Below, in pieces: positions 7,185-7,671 of a stretch of DNA of 7,671 nt (position 1 is its first letter; every line of letters starts with the position of its first letter). The position numbers were made by a program, and so were the translations under genes. Under the pieces are notes generated by a model. It ran no database searches and was not told the origin of the DNA. It saw only the letters and a list, made by a program, of their open reading frames with translations. Source of the stretch: Candidatus Krumholzibacteriota bacterium (GTDB lineage: Bacteria; Krumholzibacteriota; Krumholzibacteriia; Krumholzibacteriales; Krumholzibacteriaceae); contig JAUWMD010000122.1 in NCBI GenBank assembly GCA_030613345.1, positions 1 through 7,671 on the forward strand, in the 5' to 3' direction.

Positions 7185-7671
7185 ATGAAGAGGGCATTTT
7201 CAGCCGCCGCGGCCGTATTCGTCGCGGCCGCCTGCCTGATCGTCATCGCCGGGGGAGGAGAAACCGTGTCCGCACAGAGCGACAAGCCGATCGAGGCGAG
7301 GCTCGCCGTCTACGCGCCGGTGAAGATCTCGGTGCCCTGGGATCTGCTCGACAAGAACGAGACCGCCGCGCTCGAGAACATCTACAGGGCGGCAGTCGTC
7401 ATGGACGAGATTTTTCTCAGGCAGGTCTGGAAGGGTAACGTCGAATTGCGCAAGGCCCTGATCAGCAAGGGCAAGATGAAGGAGCTCAAGTTCTTCAGGA
7501 TTAATTTCGGTCCCTGGGACCGGATCAACGAGAACGAGCCCTTTATCTCAAAACTGCAGAAGCCGGCCGGCGCCGAGTTCTACCCGACTGACATGACGAA
7601 GGATGAGTTCGAGACCTGGATCGCGAAGCGTGCCGTCGACCGGGAGGCGTTCGAGGGAACGTTCACCGTGA
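7185..7671 (+). CDS. Exported dipeptidyl-peptidase III-like (M49) protein, 3' partial
   Basis: ATG at 7185 follows AGGAGG (7173-7178) by six bases, a strong site. The frame stays open to the right edge, so 162 residues are visible. Residues 1-30 form a signal peptide: MKR, a long Ala-rich hydrophobic core, and a VSA cleavage site before Gln31. Cys17 follows AAA but more hydrophobic residues come after it, so a lipoprotein is less likely. The mature part contains FFRINFGPWDRINENEPF and then KPAGAEFYPTDMTKDEFETW, a combination I associate with the N-terminal region of bacterial M49 / dipeptidyl-peptidase III-like zinc hydrolases. These release dipeptides from peptide N-termini. The diagnostic HExxGH or HExxxH zinc motif would lie beyond the window, so catalytic competence cannot be judged. 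A periplasmic location is inferred. The gene is divergent from the M20 hydrolase gene across 170 bp. Confidence 0.75.
   Translation, partial: MKRAFSAAAAVFVAAACLIVIAGGGETVSAQSDKPIEARLAVYAPVKISVPWDLLDKNETAALENIYRAAVVMDEIFLRQVWKGNVELRKALISKGKMKELKFFRINFGPWDRINENEPFISKLQKPAGAEFYPTDMTKDEFETWIAKRAVDREAFEGTFTV

Noticed and set aside
7118..7438. 106-residue plus-strand ORF at the right end
   Set aside because: It overlaps the signal peptide and mature region of the M49-like gene in another frame, becomes Arg-rich, and lacks a ribosome binding site.
1..7671. Search for tRNA, rRNA, CRISPR arrays, insertion sequences, integrase sites or defence genes
   Set aside because: Nothing seen. Nearly all of the window is occupied by six genes, with only short spacers (1, 4, 93, 51 and 170 bp).

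Overview
This is a 7.7 kb stretch of GC-rich bacterial chromosome (about 60% or more G+C by eye; not computed). It has frequent AGG arginine and ATA isoleucine codons and mostly strong GGAGG-type ribosome binding sites. The first gene ends in a FlgD-like immunoglobulin-type domain and carries Asp-rich DNDGDG repeats. That combination is common in secreted proteins of the FCB group and uncultivated relatives such as Krumholzibacteriota and Eisenbacteria. The phylum placement is inference; the window has no rRNA or other phylogenetic anchor apart from HflX.

Layout. (1) 2-1603 (+): C-terminal part of a secreted protein with two tandem Asp-rich repeats and a FlgD-type C-terminal domain; the start lies off the left edge. 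(2) 1605-2927 (+): ribosome-associated GTPase HflX, one base after the previous stop, so probably co-transcribed and translationally coupled. (3) 2932-4221 (-): a GT-C-like polytopic membrane protein, convergent with hflX across only 4 bp. Its best start is a TTG with a strong Shine-Dalgarno, preceded by an extended -10 promoter. (4) 4315-5733 (+): an NAD(P)-dependent aldehyde dehydrogenase of the lactaldehyde/non-phosphorylating GAPDH-like branch, divergent from gene 3. (5) 5785-7014 (-): an M20-family zinc metallohydrolase (DapE/ArgE/carboxypeptidase type), ending in a good intrinsic terminator that abuts the aldehyde dehydrogenase stop. (6) 7185-end (+): N-terminus of an exported protein resembling bacterial dipeptidyl-peptidase III (M49) enzymes, cut by the right edge and divergent from gene 5.

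Functional picture. The two metallopeptidases share a 170 bp divergent control region. They could act in sequence: an exported peptidase releases short peptides and a cytosolic M20 enzyme finishes their hydrolysis. The other genes look like unrelated housekeeping or metabolic units with alternating strands, so several short transcription units rather than one large operon. I see no tRNA, rRNA, CRISPR array, insertion sequence, phage gene or defence system, and nothing I would call a new system. The points worth a second look are small-scale: start choice, gene coupling, domain oddities and the divergent peptidase pair.
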